Shown here piece by piece: positions 10,571 to 21,120 of a stretch of DNA of 64,000 nucleotides. The notes below the pieces were generated by a model. The model had not been told where the DNA came from, did no database searches, and saw nothing but the letters and a program-made list of their open reading frames with translations. The translations under genes were made by a program, and so were the position numbers. The stretch comes from Acinetobacter boissieri (GTDB taxonomy: Bacteria > Pseudomonadota > Gammaproteobacteria > Pseudomonadales > Moraxellaceae): assembly GCF_900096955.1 (NCBI RefSeq), contig NZ_FMYL01000001.1, positions 186,001 through 250,000 of the forward strand, in the 5' to 3' direction. How positions within the stretch are numbered: the first letter of the stretch is position 1; each line of letters starts with the position of its first letter.

Positions 10571-13063
10571 ATGAAAAAAACTTCTTGTTCTGGTCGAATT
10601 TACCCATTTTTCCTGTTTATCTTGATGATTCTTGTCGCTATTCCGATGGGATTTTATGGCATGTACTTGTACATTGCACCATCACTACCAGACATGAGTA
10701 CGATAAAAAAAGCACCTTTACTTAAACCCATTCAAATTTATACAGCAGACCATCAACTGATTGCAGAGTACGGCGGCAAACTGTCTATTCCCGTTGAATA
10801 CAAACAAATTCCTCCTCAGTTCATTCATGCATTTTTAGCAGCAGAAGACTCCTCCTTCTTTGAACATAGCGGTATTAGCTTTAAAGGCTTAGGTCGCGCT
10901 GTCAGTGAAAGTATCACAGGTTCTGAGGTACAAACTGGCGGTTCAACCATCACCATGCAAGTGGCTAAAAACTACTACTTAAGCCCTGAGCGTACCCTAA
11001 AACGTAAACTTACAGAAGTCTTTCTTGCTCGCAAGTTAGAAGAGAACCTCACAAAACAAGAAATTTTAATGCTGTACGTCAACAAAATTTTCTTAGGCAA
11101 AAATGCTTATGGCATCGCAGCGGCTGCAAAAATCTACTATAACAAAGACCGCTTAGATCAACTTAGCATTGCACAAATGGCCATGATTGCAGGCCTACCT
11201 AAAGCACCATCAAAATACAATCCAGTTGCCAATCCAGACAGAGCACTTGAACGTAGAAATTGGATTTTAGGTCGAATGTTACAATTAGGCTATATTAGCT
11301 CACAAGAATATCAGAAATCTGTGACAGAATCGTTAAATTTAGATATGCAAGATAGAGGAATTAGTACTCAATTTCCATATGTCGGTGAAATGGTTCGAGC
11401 AGAAATTGTAAATAAGTTTGGAGAACAAGCAGTTGACTCTGGTTTTAAAATTTATACAACAATTAATAGCCAACGTCAAAAATATGCTGAAGAAGCCGTA
11501 CAAGAAGGCCTTGAAGACTACGATCGCCGTCATGGCTGGCGTGGTGCTGAAGCAAATGATAAACCCTTAAATCAGTTTTTCCCCATTGCAGATGCCTACC
11601 CTGCTAAAGTGACTAAAGTTTTAAACAGCACATTTGAAGCAGAGTTTAAAGATGGCAAGACAGTCACCATACCTTGGTCAAATATGGCATGGGCACACCC
11701 ATATAAAAATGCCAATAGCGTTGGGACAATGCCAACGCGCGCAAACCAAATTGTAAAGCTGAATGATATTGTACGTTTAAGACAAAGTCGCGATAAAAGT
11801 ACATGGCTTTTAGTCCAAATACCAAAAGTCCAAGGACAGCTAATTGCCCTAAATCCTAATAATGGTGCAATTGAGGCCGTCGTTGGTGGTTACAACTATT
11901 ACCAATCTACATTTAATCGTGCTTTACAAGGCTGGCGTCAACCTGGCTCTACCATTAAACCCTTCATTTATGCATTGGCTTTAGAGCGTGGTATGACCCC
12001 GTACAGTATGGTCGATGATGCGCCAATTACCATTGGGAAATGGTCCCCTAAGAACTCCGATGGACGTTATTTAGGGCTTATCCCTTTACGTAGAGCCTTA
12101 TATTTATCGCGTAATACTGTTTCTGTACGTTTACTCCAAAGTGTTGGTGTAGAACATGCCCGTCAATTACTCATGGATTTTGGACTACAAGAAAACCAAA
12201 TTCCTCGAAATTTCACCATTGCGCTAGGTACACCTCAAGTATTGCCCATACAAATGGCAACAGGATATGCAACTTTTGCCAATGGTGGATACCGTATAGA
12301 ACCCTATTTTATCGGTCATATTGAAGATGCTTATGGTAAAACCATTTATCAAGCAAATCCTGAATATGCTTGTATTTCCTGTATAAATACAGCCTCTACT
12401 ACACCATCAGATGTACAAGGCACCAGTGATGATGCTGCATTTAAACAAAGTACAACAACTGTAGAACAACCGATTTCAAAACGTAGTGATTACCGACAAG
12501 CTCAACGTATTATCAAACCGGAATCTGCCTTTGATATGGCAAACATTTTACGCGACGTTATTCAAGTCGGTACTGGTCGTGCAGCACTTGCGATTGGGCG
12601 TGATGACATTGGCGGAAAGACAGGAACAACAAATGATGCCAGAGATGCATGGTTCTCTGGTTTTAATGGCAAACTGGTGGCTGTTGCTTGGGTTGGGTTT
12701 GACCAACCAACAACTTTAGGACGACGCGAGTATGGTGGTGTTGCTGCTCTGCCTATTTGGTCAGGATTTATGAAAAATGCCTTAGCCGGTACACCTTATG
12801 CATGGATTAATGTAGACAGTAATAATTTACTCCAGCCACCGAGTAAAGATAAAAACAATGGACGTACTTTGCCACCAAGTGCAAAACCACTCTACAGACC
12901 TGTGACTATTCAAACCACACAAAACAGCAGTGACTTTAGTGACTTACCTCAAAATGATACAGACCATGCAGACACTCCCCCTGTGCAACCAAGTACACCA
13001 AATACAGGTAAGCGTCCAAGCAATGGGGATGATATTGAGAATTTAATTAATCAAGTGCAATAA
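10571..13063 (+). CDS. ponA: Penicillin-binding protein 1A
   Basis: Bifunctional class A enzyme that polymerises and cross-links peptidoglycan at the outer face of the inner membrane. 830 residues: one N-terminal membrane segment (about 10-34), then a GT51 glycosyltransferase domain with EDSSFFEH and GGSTITMQ. An OB-like insert follows, then the transpeptidase domain with the catalytic Ser460 in PGSTIKPF, SRNTVS as the second motif and K683-T-G. The C-terminal 100 residues are Pro/Ser-rich and probably disordered. Transcribed divergently from pilM; its end faces rlmA across a shared inverted repeat. Confidence 0.96.
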   Translation: MKKTSCSGRIYPFFLFILMILVAIPMGFYGMYLYIAPSLPDMSTIKKAPLLKPIQIYTADHQLIAEYGGKLSIPVEYKQIPPQFIHAFLAAEDSSFFEHSGISFKGLGRAVSESITGSEVQTGGSTITMQVAKNYYLSPERTLKRKLTEVFLARKLEENLTKQEILMLYVNKIFLGKNAYGIAAAAKIYYNKDRLDQLSIAQMAMIAGLPKAPSKYNPVANPDRALERRNWILGRMLQLGYISSQEYQKSVTESLNLDMQDRGISTQFPYVGEMVRAEIVNKFGEQAVDSGFKIYTTINSQRQKYAEEAVQEGLEDYDRRHGWRGAEANDKPLNQFFPIADAYPAKVTKVLNSTFEAEFKDGKTVTIPWSNMAWAHPYKNANSVGTMPTRANQIVKLNDIVRLRQSRDKSTWLLVQIPKVQGQLIALNPNNGAIEAVVGGYNYYQSTFNRALQGWRQPGSTIKPFIYALALERGMTPYSMVDDAPITIGKWSPKNSDGRYLGLIPLRRALYLSRNTVSVRLLQSVGVEHARQLLMDFGLQENQIPRNFTIALGTPQVLPIQMATGYATFANGGYRIEPYFIGHIEDAYGKTIYQANPEYACISCINTASTTPSDVQGTSDDAAFKQSTTTVEQPISKRSDYRQAQRIIKPESAFDMANILRDVIQVGTGRAALAIGRDDIGGKTGTTNDARDAWFSGFNGKLVAVAWVGFDQPTTLGRREYGGVAALPIWSGFMKNALAGTPYAWINVDSNNLLQPPSKDKNNGRTLPPSAKPLYRPVTIQTTQNSSDFSDLPQNDTDHADTPPVQPSTPNTGKRPSNGDDIENLINQVQ

Positions 13064-13072
13064 AATAATAAT

Positions 13073-13106
13073 GAGATCTGCCTCAATCTTTGCTTGGGCA
13101 GATCTC
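13073..13106. terminator. Inverted repeat between ponA and rlmA
   Basis: Perfect 10-bp arms GAGATCTGCC (13073-13082) and GGCAGATCTC (13097-13106) with a 14-base loop. One arm lies inside the last codons of rlmA. Read from rlmA it is followed by a weak T-rich run (ATTATTATTTTATT); read from ponA the following T run is poor. Confidence 0.5.
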
Positions 13107-13934
13107 TAGAGTTTGTTTACAGCGTTGAAATAAATAAATTTGAAAACTTGCAGTCACTTCAAAATGTTCTACTTGCTCTAATGCACAACGTCTATCTAAC
13201 TTGGCTTTGTAAGCATACGGTGTCATGGCAATCAGGTGTTTAAGTGCAGATTGTGTAAGATTAACTGTATATTCAAGGTGTTGTTGCATCACCAAGTCAA
13301 AATAAGGCTCAAATTGTGCCAATATTTTATCAGGCTCATGCAATGTCACTTGCTCAAAAAGCGCTTCTCGCATGGCATACAAATGATTCTTTGCCGGGGT
13401 CACAACAAGACAGTACCCCTCATCTTTTAATACACGACACATCTCACCCATAGGTAATGGACTAAATAAACTACTACACAAAGCAATACTATTATCCATC
13501 ACCGGGAGTACTGCCCCAGTGCCCACGACCCAAGTCACGGCACGGTTTGTTTTTGCTGCACGTTGCACCGCATTTTTTGCAATATCAACGCCTATACATT
13601 GAGACGTACTGTGTTGCATGGCACTGGTGTAATACCCTTCACCACACCCAATATCTAGAACTGAATCGATCTTATATTTTTTAATTATTGCAGTAACAGC
13701 TTGCTGTAAAGGTTCATAATGACCTTCTGCCAAGAATGCGCGGCGAGCAGTTACCGACTCTACTGTATCACCTGGGTTTTTACTATGTTTATGTTGCACA
13801 ACATGTAAATTGACATACCCTTGCTTTGCCACATCAAAACTATGCTTTTGTTCACACTGCCATGTCTGATCAGACAAATGAAGTTGATGCCGACATACAG
13901 GACACATCAAAGGTAAAGCTTTGGCTGTTTTCAC
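13083..13934 (-). CDS. rlmA: 23S rRNA (guanine-N1)-methyltransferase RlmA
   Basis: Methylates N1 of a guanine in helix 35 of 23S rRNA (G745 in E. coli numbering) using SAM. About 283 residues. The N-terminal zinc site is formed by CPVC and a later Cys/His pair (CEQKHSF); the SAM-binding motif is VLDIGCGEGYYT. An in-frame TTG gives a frame from 13946, but that codon is part of GGAGG (13941-13945), which is the ribosome site for GTG 13934, six bases on; I therefore start at 13934. It lies just behind the terminator of the murein cluster and may have its own promoter or arise from read-through. Confidence 0.88.
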   Translation of the reverse strand: MKTAKALPLMCPVCRHQLHLSDQTWQCEQKHSFDVAKQGYVNLHVVQHKHSKNPGDTVESVTARRAFLAEGHYEPLQQAVTAIIKKYKIDSVLDIGCGEGYYTSAMQHSTSQCIGVDIAKNAVQRAAKTNRAVTWVVGTGAVLPVMDNSIALCSSLFSPLPMGEMCRVLKDEGYCLVVTPAKNHLYAMREALFEQVTLHEPDKILAQFEPYFDLVMQQHLEYTVNLTQSALKHLIAMTPYAYKAKLDRRCALEQVEHFEVTASFQIYLFQRCKQTLEICPSKD

Positions 13935-13950
13935 AAGACCCTCCAATATA

Positions 13951-13974
13951 AAAAGCTGGCAATCGCCAGCTTTT
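13951..13974 (-). terminator. Rho-independent terminator of the murein cluster
   Basis: A perfect 10-bp stem AAAAGCTGGC / GCCAGCTTTT with a four-base loop. On the minus strand it is followed by a T-rich run just behind mraY. It ends the rsmH-to-mraY transcript and lies immediately upstream of the rlmA ribosome site. Confidence 0.85.
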
Positions 13975-13989
13975 AAACAACACCTATAA

Positions 13990-15108
13990 TTAGCGTAATT
14001 TTAACGTCATTAGACCAATGACCACTAAGAAAATAGTAACAATCCAAAAACGTATCACCACTTGAGTTTCTTTCCAGCCCCGTTTTTCATAGTGATGATG
14101 CAGCGGCGCCATTAAAAATACCCGCTTGTTTCGCATGCGCAATGAACCAATCTGTAAGAAAACAGATACAGCTTCCATCACAAACACTCCACCCATAATC
14201 GCAAATACAATTTCTTGACGTACCATAACTGCAATCGTGCCCAACATTGCACCAAGCGCCAAAGCACCGACATCACCCATAAAAATTTGTGCGGGGTGCG
14301 CATTAAACCATAAAAATGCCAATCCTGCGCCAACCATAGCAGAACAGATCACAACCAGTTCAGAAGTATATTTCACATAAGGAATATGTAAATAACCAGC
14401 AAAACGTACATCCCCAGACAAATAGGCAAACACACCTAAACCGGCAGCAACCAAAACTACAGGCATGATGGCAAGGCCATCTAGACCATCGGTTAAGTTC
14501 ACTGCATTTGATGCCCCATTAATTACCAAATAAGTAAATGCGATAAAAGCTAAACCCAACGGTACAGCAGACAATGGAATACTTAAGTTTTTAAAAAATG
14601 GAATAAGTAAGTCAAGCATATTGTGTGTTGTGGTCATTGACGGTTGTATTTGAGCAATATAGTACAATGCAATACCTGCACCTAATGCACCAACTGACGT
14701 CCAAAAAAACTTTTTACGAGCAGGAAGGCCCGCATTGTCTTTATAACGAATTTTAATCCAGTCATCTGCCCAACCTACAGCACCAAAGATCACCATCACC
14801 GCTAAAACAATCCAAACATATGGATTCGATAAATCTGCCCAAAGTAAAGTACTAATTCCAATCGACATGAGAATGAGTACGCCACCCATCGTAGGTGTAC
14901 CCATTTTTTGGGCATGGTTTTCTGGAGCAAAAGTACTTACTGCTTGACCATATTTTAAAGCACGTAGCTTTTTAATCATGATTGGCCCTAAGCACAATCC
15001 AATTAACAGTGAAGTAAGGACACTCAATAGTGTACGTAAGGTGAGATAGCGCACGACTAAAAAGCTACTGTCGTATCCGCCCAATCTTTCAAATAACCAT
15101 AACAACAT
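13990..15108 (-). CDS. mraY: Phospho-N-acetylmuramoyl-pentapeptide transferase
   Basis: Moves phospho-MurNAc-pentapeptide from UDP to undecaprenyl phosphate, making lipid I at the inner membrane. 372 residues with about ten membrane segments. The conserved GTPTMGG, the aspartate-rich [15 protein letters not shown] and the histidine-rich loop PLHHHYE are all present. Its ATG directly follows the murF stop with no gap, consistent with coupled translation. It is the last gene of this part of the dcw cluster; murD, ftsW and murG do not follow. Confidence 0.97.
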   Translation of the reverse strand: MLLWLFERLGGYDSSFLVVRYLTLRTLLSVLTSLLIGLCLGPIMIKKLRALKYGQAVSTFAPENHAQKMGTPTMGGVLILMSIGISTLLWADLSNPYVWIVLAVMVIFGAVGWADDWIKIRYKDNAGLPARKKFFWTSVGALGAGIALYYIAQIQPSMTTTHNMLDLLIPFFKNLSIPLSAVPLGLAFIAFTYLVINGASNAVNLTDGLDGLAIMPVVLVAAGLGVFAYLSGDVRFAGYLHIPYVKYTSELVVICSAMVGAGLAFLWFNAHPAQIFMGDVGALALGAMLGTIAVMVRQEIVFAIMGGVFVMEAVSVFLQIGSLRMRNKRVFLMAPLHHHYEKRGWKETQVVIRFWIVTIFLVVIGLMTLKLR

Positions 15109-16509
15109 TTAAAGTGTCTCCATCAAATCAGCCATCAACGTCTCCATATGCATAAAGCGAGACCCTTTAAATAGGAAACTCATGGTCTGAGGTTGATGTT
15201 TTTTTATCATTTCAATTAAATACGGTAGTGCTTGTGCTTGCGTTTCAAAGTGTGCTACAGGTACAGGCCCAGTTGCCGCAATGCTCACAGCCTGCGAATA
15301 TTCGCCTATAGCCACAATATGATCTATTGCAAAGTATGATAGTTGTTTACCTAACTTTTGATGCTCAGAAATTGCTGTATTTCCCAACTCACCAATATCA
15401 CCCATGACCAAGACTTTCATACCTTGTTGTTGGCTTAACACATGGCTTGCAGCCAACATAGATGTGGGGTTGGCATTATACGTATCATCTATGCATAAGT
15501 ATTGTTTTTTACGAATAAAGTTCAAACGCCCCCTGGCCGCAACAGCAGAAGCTAAACCTTGCGCAATCACATTCAAGGGAACATCCAGCGCTAAAGCAAA
15601 TGCCGTAGCTGCCAAAGCGTTATCCACATTGTGTATACCTGCAAAGGGCAAGTCTATGGGTATAACACCTTTGGGTGTATGTAGCGTAAATAATGTTGAT
15701 TCAGGCTGTAGTGCTATGTCTGTTGCGAAAACATCACCACCGTCACCAAAACTTAAACACTGAAAAGATTGTGTTTTTTGTTCAATTTTGGCCGTAAAGT
15801 CATCATTTTTAGGAACAATTGCATAGCCACTCGATTTTAAGTGCTGATAAATTTCCGACTTGGCTTGGCAAATGCCTTCACGACCACCAAACTCACCTAA
15901 ATGTGCTGTACCAATATTTAAAATACCGGCCACATCTGGTTCAACCAAATGAGAGGTATAATCAATCTCCCCTTGATGATTTGCACCTAACTCCATCACT
16001 GCATAACGATGCTGATCTGTGAGTTCGAGTAACATCATCGGTACACCTAAATCATTATTTAAGTTACCTCGAGTCACCAGTGTAGGTGCTAACTGGCTAA
16101 AAATACTGCCTAGCATTTCTTTGGTGGTGGTTTTACCACTACTACCTGTCAGTGCTAACACTTTTAAGTCATGGCATGCCCGACGGCGAAATGTACCTAA
16201 ATGACCTAAAGCCAAACGTGTATCAGCCACCACAAGTTGAGCAAGATCTAAACCATCTATTGGTTGCTCTACAATCGCAACTTTACAACCTTGTGCCTGT
16301 ACTTGGGCTAAAAATGTATGTGCATCGAAACGCTCGCCTTTGAGTGCTAAAAAGGCATCGCCTGATTCAGCATGACGTGAGTCAGTTAAAATGCGTTTAA
16401 TGGGTGTATTTGGATAATACCCCTGATGCCAAATACCCTGGGTCGCTTGCGCTAAATCTTGTGCAGACCAAGGCATAAGTGTATTGGTACTCGTGGTTGA
16501 TGTATGCAT
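15109..16509 (-). CDS. murF: UDP-MurNAc-tripeptide:D-Ala-D-Ala ligase
   Basis: Adds D-Ala-D-Ala to the UDP-MurNAc-tripeptide using ATP, the last cytoplasmic step of the precursor pathway. 466 residues with the three Mur-ligase domains; P-loop TGSSGKTTTKE, then the conserved NLNNDLGVP and ELGANHQGEI, and DDTYNANPTSM in the C-terminal part. It begins 4 bases past murE and abuts mraY, so it belongs to one operon. Confidence 0.96.
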   Translation of the reverse strand: MHTSTTSTNTLMPWSAQDLAQATQGIWHQGYYPNTPIKRILTDSRHAESGDAFLALKGERFDAHTFLAQVQAQGCKVAIVEQPIDGLDLAQLVVADTRLALGHLGTFRRRACHDLKVLALTGSSGKTTTKEMLGSIFSQLAPTLVTRGNLNNDLGVPMMLLELTDQHRYAVMELGANHQGEIDYTSHLVEPDVAGILNIGTAHLGEFGGREGICQAKSEIYQHLKSSGYAIVPKNDDFTAKIEQKTQSFQCLSFGDGGDVFATDIALQPESTLFTLHTPKGVIPIDLPFAGIHNVDNALAATAFALALDVPLNVIAQGLASAVAARGRLNFIRKKQYLCIDDTYNANPTSMLAASHVLSQQQGMKVLVMGDIGELGNTAISEHQKLGKQLSYFAIDHIVAIGEYSQAVSIAATGPVPVAHFETQAQALPYLIEMIKKHQPQTMSFLFKGSRFMHMETLMADLMETL

Positions 16510-16513
16510 ATTA

Positions 16514-18013
16514 TTATCCCAATGCCACGTATGTTTTTGAAATCGTTTCTTTTTGTTGCAAAGCAGTTTTTATTTCAATAGTATCATCAAAAAAGTGCTT
16601 TATGCCTTGTATATCTTGGTAGTTTTCATGGCCTTTTCCTGCAATCACCACAACATCACCTGCTTGTGCATGCTGTACCATATAAGTAATCGCTTCACGG
16701 CGATTGTCAATTTGATAAGCACTGTGCGAGGTAAAATCTATACCTGTGGTCATATCATTAAAAATATGTGCTAGGTTTTCAGTTCTTGGATTATCTGAAG
16801 TGAGTATCACGACATCGGCTTGCGACAATGCAATATTGGTCATTATTGGTCGTTTTGTACGGTCACGGTCACCACCACAACCAAAAGCGACCCAGAGCTT
16901 ACCTGCAACATGCTTTCTAACGCTGATTAACGCTTGTTCTAAGGCATCTGGTGTATGCGCATAATCGACAATAAACACTCTATTCGCATCTGCAATGACT
17001 TGCATGCGGCCTGGCGCACCCATTAAGTCAGGAAGCCTAGAAACTATCTGACGAAGATCAATCCCTAATGCATACACAGTGGCTAAACTGGCCAATAAGT
17101 TATCAATATTAAACTGGCCAAGTAATGGGCTGACGACACTCAGCACACCTTGTGGGCTATGTAGATTAAAAATCACACCATGTAAGCCAAACTCTACCTG
17201 TGTTACATAAAGGTCAGCATGGTGATGCTGACGCGAATATGTAATTACCTTCGGCTGTGTAGGGTTATTTTTTGCAGCGGTTTGCATGACTTCTGCATAC
17301 GCATCATCAATATTAATGATTGCTGTTTTCAATGAAGAAAATGAAAATAGTTTTGCTTTAGCTGCAGCATATTGCTCAAAGGTATGATGGTAATCTAAAT
17401 GGTCGTGACTCAAATTACTATAAATTGCCACTTCAATATCACACCCGACCAAACGCCCTTGATCTAAACCATGAGAGCTCGCCTCTAAAGATACATACTC
17501 AGCACCTTGTTGTTTATATTGTGCTAAATATTGCTGTAATTGTAAGGCATCCAGCGTGGTGTGGGTTGATGGGGTTAAATGAGGCAAAATGCCGTGTCCT
17601 GTCGTACCCATAACAGCAACAGTATGGCCTGCAAAGGTTAAAAGCTCCGCGACCAAGCGCGAAATAGTGGTTTTGCCATTAGTACCTGTCACTGCAATGA
17701 CTTTCGGAGGCGCAATGTTTAACGTGTGTTGTAAGTATTGTTGTTGCCACTGCCCCATTTTTTGACGTACATCGGCAATGATCAGCGTATCCATTTGATC
17801 AATACTAGACTCTGAAACAACCCCCAAAGCACCTTTTTCAATTGCATTTTTTGCAAATATAGCTGTTTTTTCTGGCTGAGAATAACTATTGAGCGCAATA
17901 AAAATTTGACCTGATTTTAAAACACGACTATCCAAGCAAAAGCCATGAAAAGGCTGATCTAACCAAGCTTGATGACTAGAGACATTACATACATCTTTAA
18001 AGCAAATAGACAT
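16514..18013 (-). CDS. murE: UDP-MurNAc-dipeptide:meso-diaminopimelate ligase
   Basis: Adds the third residue of the stem peptide. 499 residues; P-loop TGTNGKTT, conserved EASSHGLDQGR, and the meso-DAP-type signature around DNPRTE, which indicates diaminopimelate rather than lysine as substrate. Start ATG 18013, 9 bases past the ftsI stop. Same operon as ftsI and murF. Confidence 0.96.
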   Translation of the reverse strand: MSICFKDVCNVSSHQAWLDQPFHGFCLDSRVLKSGQIFIALNSYSQPEKTAIFAKNAIEKGALGVVSESSIDQMDTLIIADVRQKMGQWQQQYLQHTLNIAPPKVIAVTGTNGKTTISRLVAELLTFAGHTVAVMGTTGHGILPHLTPSTHTTLDALQLQQYLAQYKQQGAEYVSLEASSHGLDQGRLVGCDIEVAIYSNLSHDHLDYHHTFEQYAAAKAKLFSFSSLKTAIINIDDAYAEVMQTAAKNNPTQPKVITYSRQHHHADLYVTQVEFGLHGVIFNLHSPQGVLSVVSPLLGQFNIDNLLASLATVYALGIDLRQIVSRLPDLMGAPGRMQVIADANRVFIVDYAHTPDALEQALISVRKHVAGKLWVAFGCGGDRDRTKRPIMTNIALSQADVVILTSDNPRTENLAHIFNDMTTGIDFTSHSAYQIDNRREAITYMVQHAQAGDVVVIAGKGHENYQDIQGIKHFFDDTIEIKTALQQKETISKTYVALG

Positions 18014-18022
18014 AAAAGCACC

Positions 18023-19843
18023 TTATTTTTTGAAGTTCGTTGGCTGTAATGGTTTATCTAAAGGTACATTTAATAAACGTAATGTTTCTTGCATAATACG
18101 GGTAAATACAGGGGCTGCAACCACACCACCATAATAAGCACCTTGTGGGTTTTCAACCACAACAATCATGGCCACACGTGGGTTGCTAATAGGTGCAATT
18201 CCTGCAAATAAAGCACGATATTCTGAGGTAGAGTACCCTTTACGATCTGGATTTAATTTATGTGCTGTCCCAGTTTTACCCCCCACACGGTAACCTGGTA
18301 TTTGTGCTTGTGTTGCGGTACCACCAGGCTGTGTGACTTGCTCTAACATACTTACAATTTGGTCTGCAATTTTAGGAGACAACACCTGTTCACCTTCAGG
18401 TAATTTGTCTAAACGATACAATGATAATGGCATTTCTTTACCATGATTTGCCAACATGGCATAACCTTGAGCCAACTGTAAAACAGTCGCATTTAAGCCA
18501 TAACCATATGCCATTGTGCCAATTTCAGAAACATTTAAATATTTTTGTGGCAAAATTAAGCCGCCACTTTCACCAGGGAAATGTACTGCTGACTTTGAAC
18601 CAAAACCAAAACGTCTAAATGTTGTTGGTAAAGTGGTGGTTGGTAAGGACAATGCGATTTTTGCAGCACCCACATTAGATGATTTAATAATTACCCCTGC
18701 CAGTGTTAAAACACCATGGTCATGAGTATCTCGAATGGTATGCGAACCAATACGCATTGAACCCGGATGAGTATCTATAATAGATGCGGGTGTATATTTA
18801 TTACTTTCCAAAGCTGCAGCAATGGTAAAAGGTTTCATGGTTGAACCAGGCTCAAACATATCAATTGCGCCACGGTTACGCATTGCATCTTTATTGCTTA
18901 AATCATTTTTATCATTTGGGTTATATGATGGCCAACTGGTCATGGCTAAAATTTCACCTGTTTTTACATCTACAGCAATAGCTGTCGCCGAACGTGCATT
19001 ATTGGCAACGCCTGCAGCTGTGAGCTCTCTATACATCACATACTGAATACGTGAGTCGATACTCAAAGTGAAGTTCTTACCATTACTGACAGGACGAATA
19101 ATTTCAGGATCTCTGACCCGATTACCAAATTTATCTCGAATAGTCGTTTGTAAGCCCGATGTACCTGCAAGCTCATTATTGAGCTTCATTTCAAGGCCTT
19201 CTACACCTTTACTATCATTATTGGTCAAACCAATAATCTGTGCATTTGGCTGTGGCTGCGGATAGTAACGTTTATACGATTTTTCCGTATATATCCCTTG
19301 AAAGTTGCGTGCCATAATGACATCCGCTTCAGGTGGTGGTACTTCTGTTTTTAAAACCAAATACCTAGACTTTGGATGTGCTTGCATACGCTGTTTTAAT
19401 TCTGTACGACTGATCCCCACAAGATCTGCAAGTTCATCTAAGTTAAAATCTTTGTCTGGTAATTTCTGTTTGGCTTTATGTTTTTTACCATCAACCGAAG
19501 GGGCTGTCATTTGATCATAGAGCTTTTTATTGTCGTAATAGTCTGCCGTATCCATGACAATTTTCATAATCGGTGAACTAATCGCAAGCGGTACACCATT
19601 ACGATCACTAATCACGCCACGCATAGATTCAACCGTTTGGTCACGCTGAATAACTGCATTGGCTTTATCTTGTAAAAAGTCTTTATTAATGACCTGTACA
19701 TAAAAAGCTCGGCCAATTAAAAGAATAAAACACCCAACTACCACTAACCAAATAAAATAAAAGCGCTCCTGACTCATTGGAGCAACTTTAGGTGTCACCG
19801 AAGCTGTGACTTTATTTTGATGTGTCGTTTTTTTTTCAGCCAT
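18023..19843 (-). CDS. ftsI: Penicillin-binding protein 3 (septal transpeptidase)
   Basis: Class B transpeptidase that cross-links septal peptidoglycan with FtsW. 606 residues: one N-terminal membrane segment (about 29-49), a pedestal domain, then the transpeptidase domain with Ser334 in EPGSTMKPF, SSN in IKSSNVGA, and KTG in VGGKTGTAHK. It is downstream of ftsL with a 9-base gap and upstream of murE. Confidence 0.96.
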   Translation of the reverse strand: MAEKKTTHQNKVTASVTPKVAPMSQERFYFIWLVVVGCFILLIGRAFYVQVINKDFLQDKANAVIQRDQTVESMRGVISDRNGVPLAISSPIMKIVMDTADYYDNKKLYDQMTAPSVDGKKHKAKQKLPDKDFNLDELADLVGISRTELKQRMQAHPKSRYLVLKTEVPPPEADVIMARNFQGIYTEKSYKRYYPQPQPNAQIIGLTNNDSKGVEGLEMKLNNELAGTSGLQTTIRDKFGNRVRDPEIIRPVSNGKNFTLSIDSRIQYVMYRELTAAGVANNARSATAIAVDVKTGEILAMTSWPSYNPNDKNDLSNKDAMRNRGAIDMFEPGSTMKPFTIAAALESNKYTPASIIDTHPGSMRIGSHTIRDTHDHGVLTLAGVIIKSSNVGAAKIALSLPTTTLPTTFRRFGFGSKSAVHFPGESGGLILPQKYLNVSEIGTMAYGYGLNATVLQLAQGYAMLANHGKEMPLSLYRLDKLPEGEQVLSPKIADQIVSMLEQVTQPGGTATQAQIPGYRVGGKTGTAHKLNPDRKGYSTSEYRALFAGIAPISNPRVAMIVVVENPQGAYYGGVVAAPVFTRIMQETLRLLNVPLDKPLQPTNFKK

Positions 19844-19852
19844 ACCACAACC

Positions 19853-20191
19853 TTATTTTTTCTGTTCTAACGGCGGTAAGGCAATCACAACCGTTTCTGC
19901 TGCTGGTGGTGAGAACATACGTAACTGTGTGACAGCACGAGTACCAATTTGAGACGTAGAGCCAAACGTTTGTTGCTCAATCAGCAACCGTGTCCATTCG
20001 GCATTCAAGTCATCTTGCTCTTTTAAGTAGCCCGTCATTTGTCGGTAGTCATGACGATATTCAAAGACCTCAAACACCACCATAATTGCACTCACGCAAA
20101 TTAAGAGCACCAAAAATGCATATAGCATGGCTTTTTTATAACCTTGGTTTACATTAGGCTCTGAATTGGCATTTGCAATATTTTTTTTCAT
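19853..20191 (-). CDS. ftsL: Cell division protein FtsL
   Basis: Small bitopic protein of the FtsQLB divisome complex. About 112 residues: Lys-rich cytoplasmic tail, one membrane segment (about 21-42), then a periplasmic heptad-rich stretch. The open frame runs back to 20239 inside rsmH, but ATG 20191 lies two bases past the rsmH stop behind an AGAAGAATAAG ribosome site, so it is the better start. FtsL is poorly conserved; the call rests on position between rsmH and ftsI plus topology. Confidence 0.88.
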   Translation of the reverse strand: MKKNIANANSEPNVNQGYKKAMLYAFLVLLICVSAIMVVFEVFEYRHDYRQMTGYLKEQDDLNAEWTRLLIEQQTFGSTSQIGTRAVTQLRMFSPPAAETVVIALPPLEQKK

Positions 20192-20193
20192 AC

Positions 20194-21120
20194 TTATTCT
20201 TCTATATGCTGTTCCAACCCTGCGGCCACTCGTAGCCATGCGCTACGTGAACGTGGATTCACTTTAACTTCTTCTGGGCTTGCACAAATACGGGCAATTT
20301 TTTTCAAGCGCCGAGTATCTTTTGGTACAACAGGCAAGCCCCAACCACTATCTTCTGGCAAAGTCGACTCTTTTTGTATAAATTGTTTAATCATACGGTC
20401 TTCTAATGAATGAAAGCTAATCACTGCTAGTCTTGCGTCGGGTTTGAGCATATTGACCGCTTGTGGTAAAAAAGCCTCAACATCATCTAATTCTTTATTA
20501 ATTGCAATACGAATCGCTTGGAAAGTACGTGTGGCAGCATGTTTCTTTTTTTCCCACTTCGGATGCGCTACTTTTACAATTTCCGCAAGTTCTGCTGTGG
20601 TTTCTATATCACCTGCCATTTTAATGGCTTTAGCAATACGGCGACTGTAACGCTCTTCACCATACTTATAAATCGTATTGGCCAAAGTTTCTTCGTCAAT
20701 ATCAAGTAGCCACTGTCTTGCTGTTTGTCCTTTAGAGTTATCCATACGCATATCTAAAGGGCCATTATTCATGAAACTGAAACCACGCTCTGCTTGGTCA
20801 AGCTGTGGTGAAGACACACCAAGGTCAGCCATAATACCATCGACCTGTTGTATACCTCTACGCTGTAGCTCTATTTCTAAATCTGCAAAACTGGCATGAA
20901 TAATATGAAAGCGTGCATCTTGTTGTTGTAATTCAGCCGCTGTTTGTAAAGCTTGAGGGTCTTTATCAAATGCATACACTTGGCTATTTTCATCTAACTT
21001 TGAAAGCAATAAACGTGTATGTCCACCCCGACCAAATGTTGCATCCACATATATTCCTGTTTGGCGGTTTGCCAAAAGTGCATCAATTGTTTCGTTAAGC
21101 AGTACAGAAATATGTGACAT
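20194..21120 (-). CDS. rsmH: 16S rRNA (cytosine(1402)-N4)-methyltransferase
   Basis: Methylates N4 of C1402 in 16S rRNA with SAM. 308 residues; SAM-binding YVDATFGRGGHT near the N-terminus, MADLGVSSPQLD, and the C-terminal SFHSLEDRMIKQF. It is the first gene of this cluster; no mraZ precedes it, so the promoter must lie in the 290-base AT-rich gap before the next gene. Confidence 0.97.
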   Translation of the reverse strand: MSHISVLLNETIDALLANRQTGIYVDATFGRGGHTRLLLSKLDENSQVYAFDKDPQALQTAAELQQQDARFHIIHASFADLEIELQRRGIQQVDGIMADLGVSSPQLDQAERGFSFMNNGPLDMRMDNSKGQTARQWLLDIDEETLANTIYKYGEERYSRRIAKAIKMAGDIETTAELAEIVKVAHPKWEKKKHAATRTFQAIRIAINKELDDVEAFLPQAVNMLKPDARLAVISFHSLEDRMIKQFIQKESTLPEDSGWGLPVVPKDTRRLKKIARICASPEEVKVNPRSRSAWLRVAAGLEQHIEE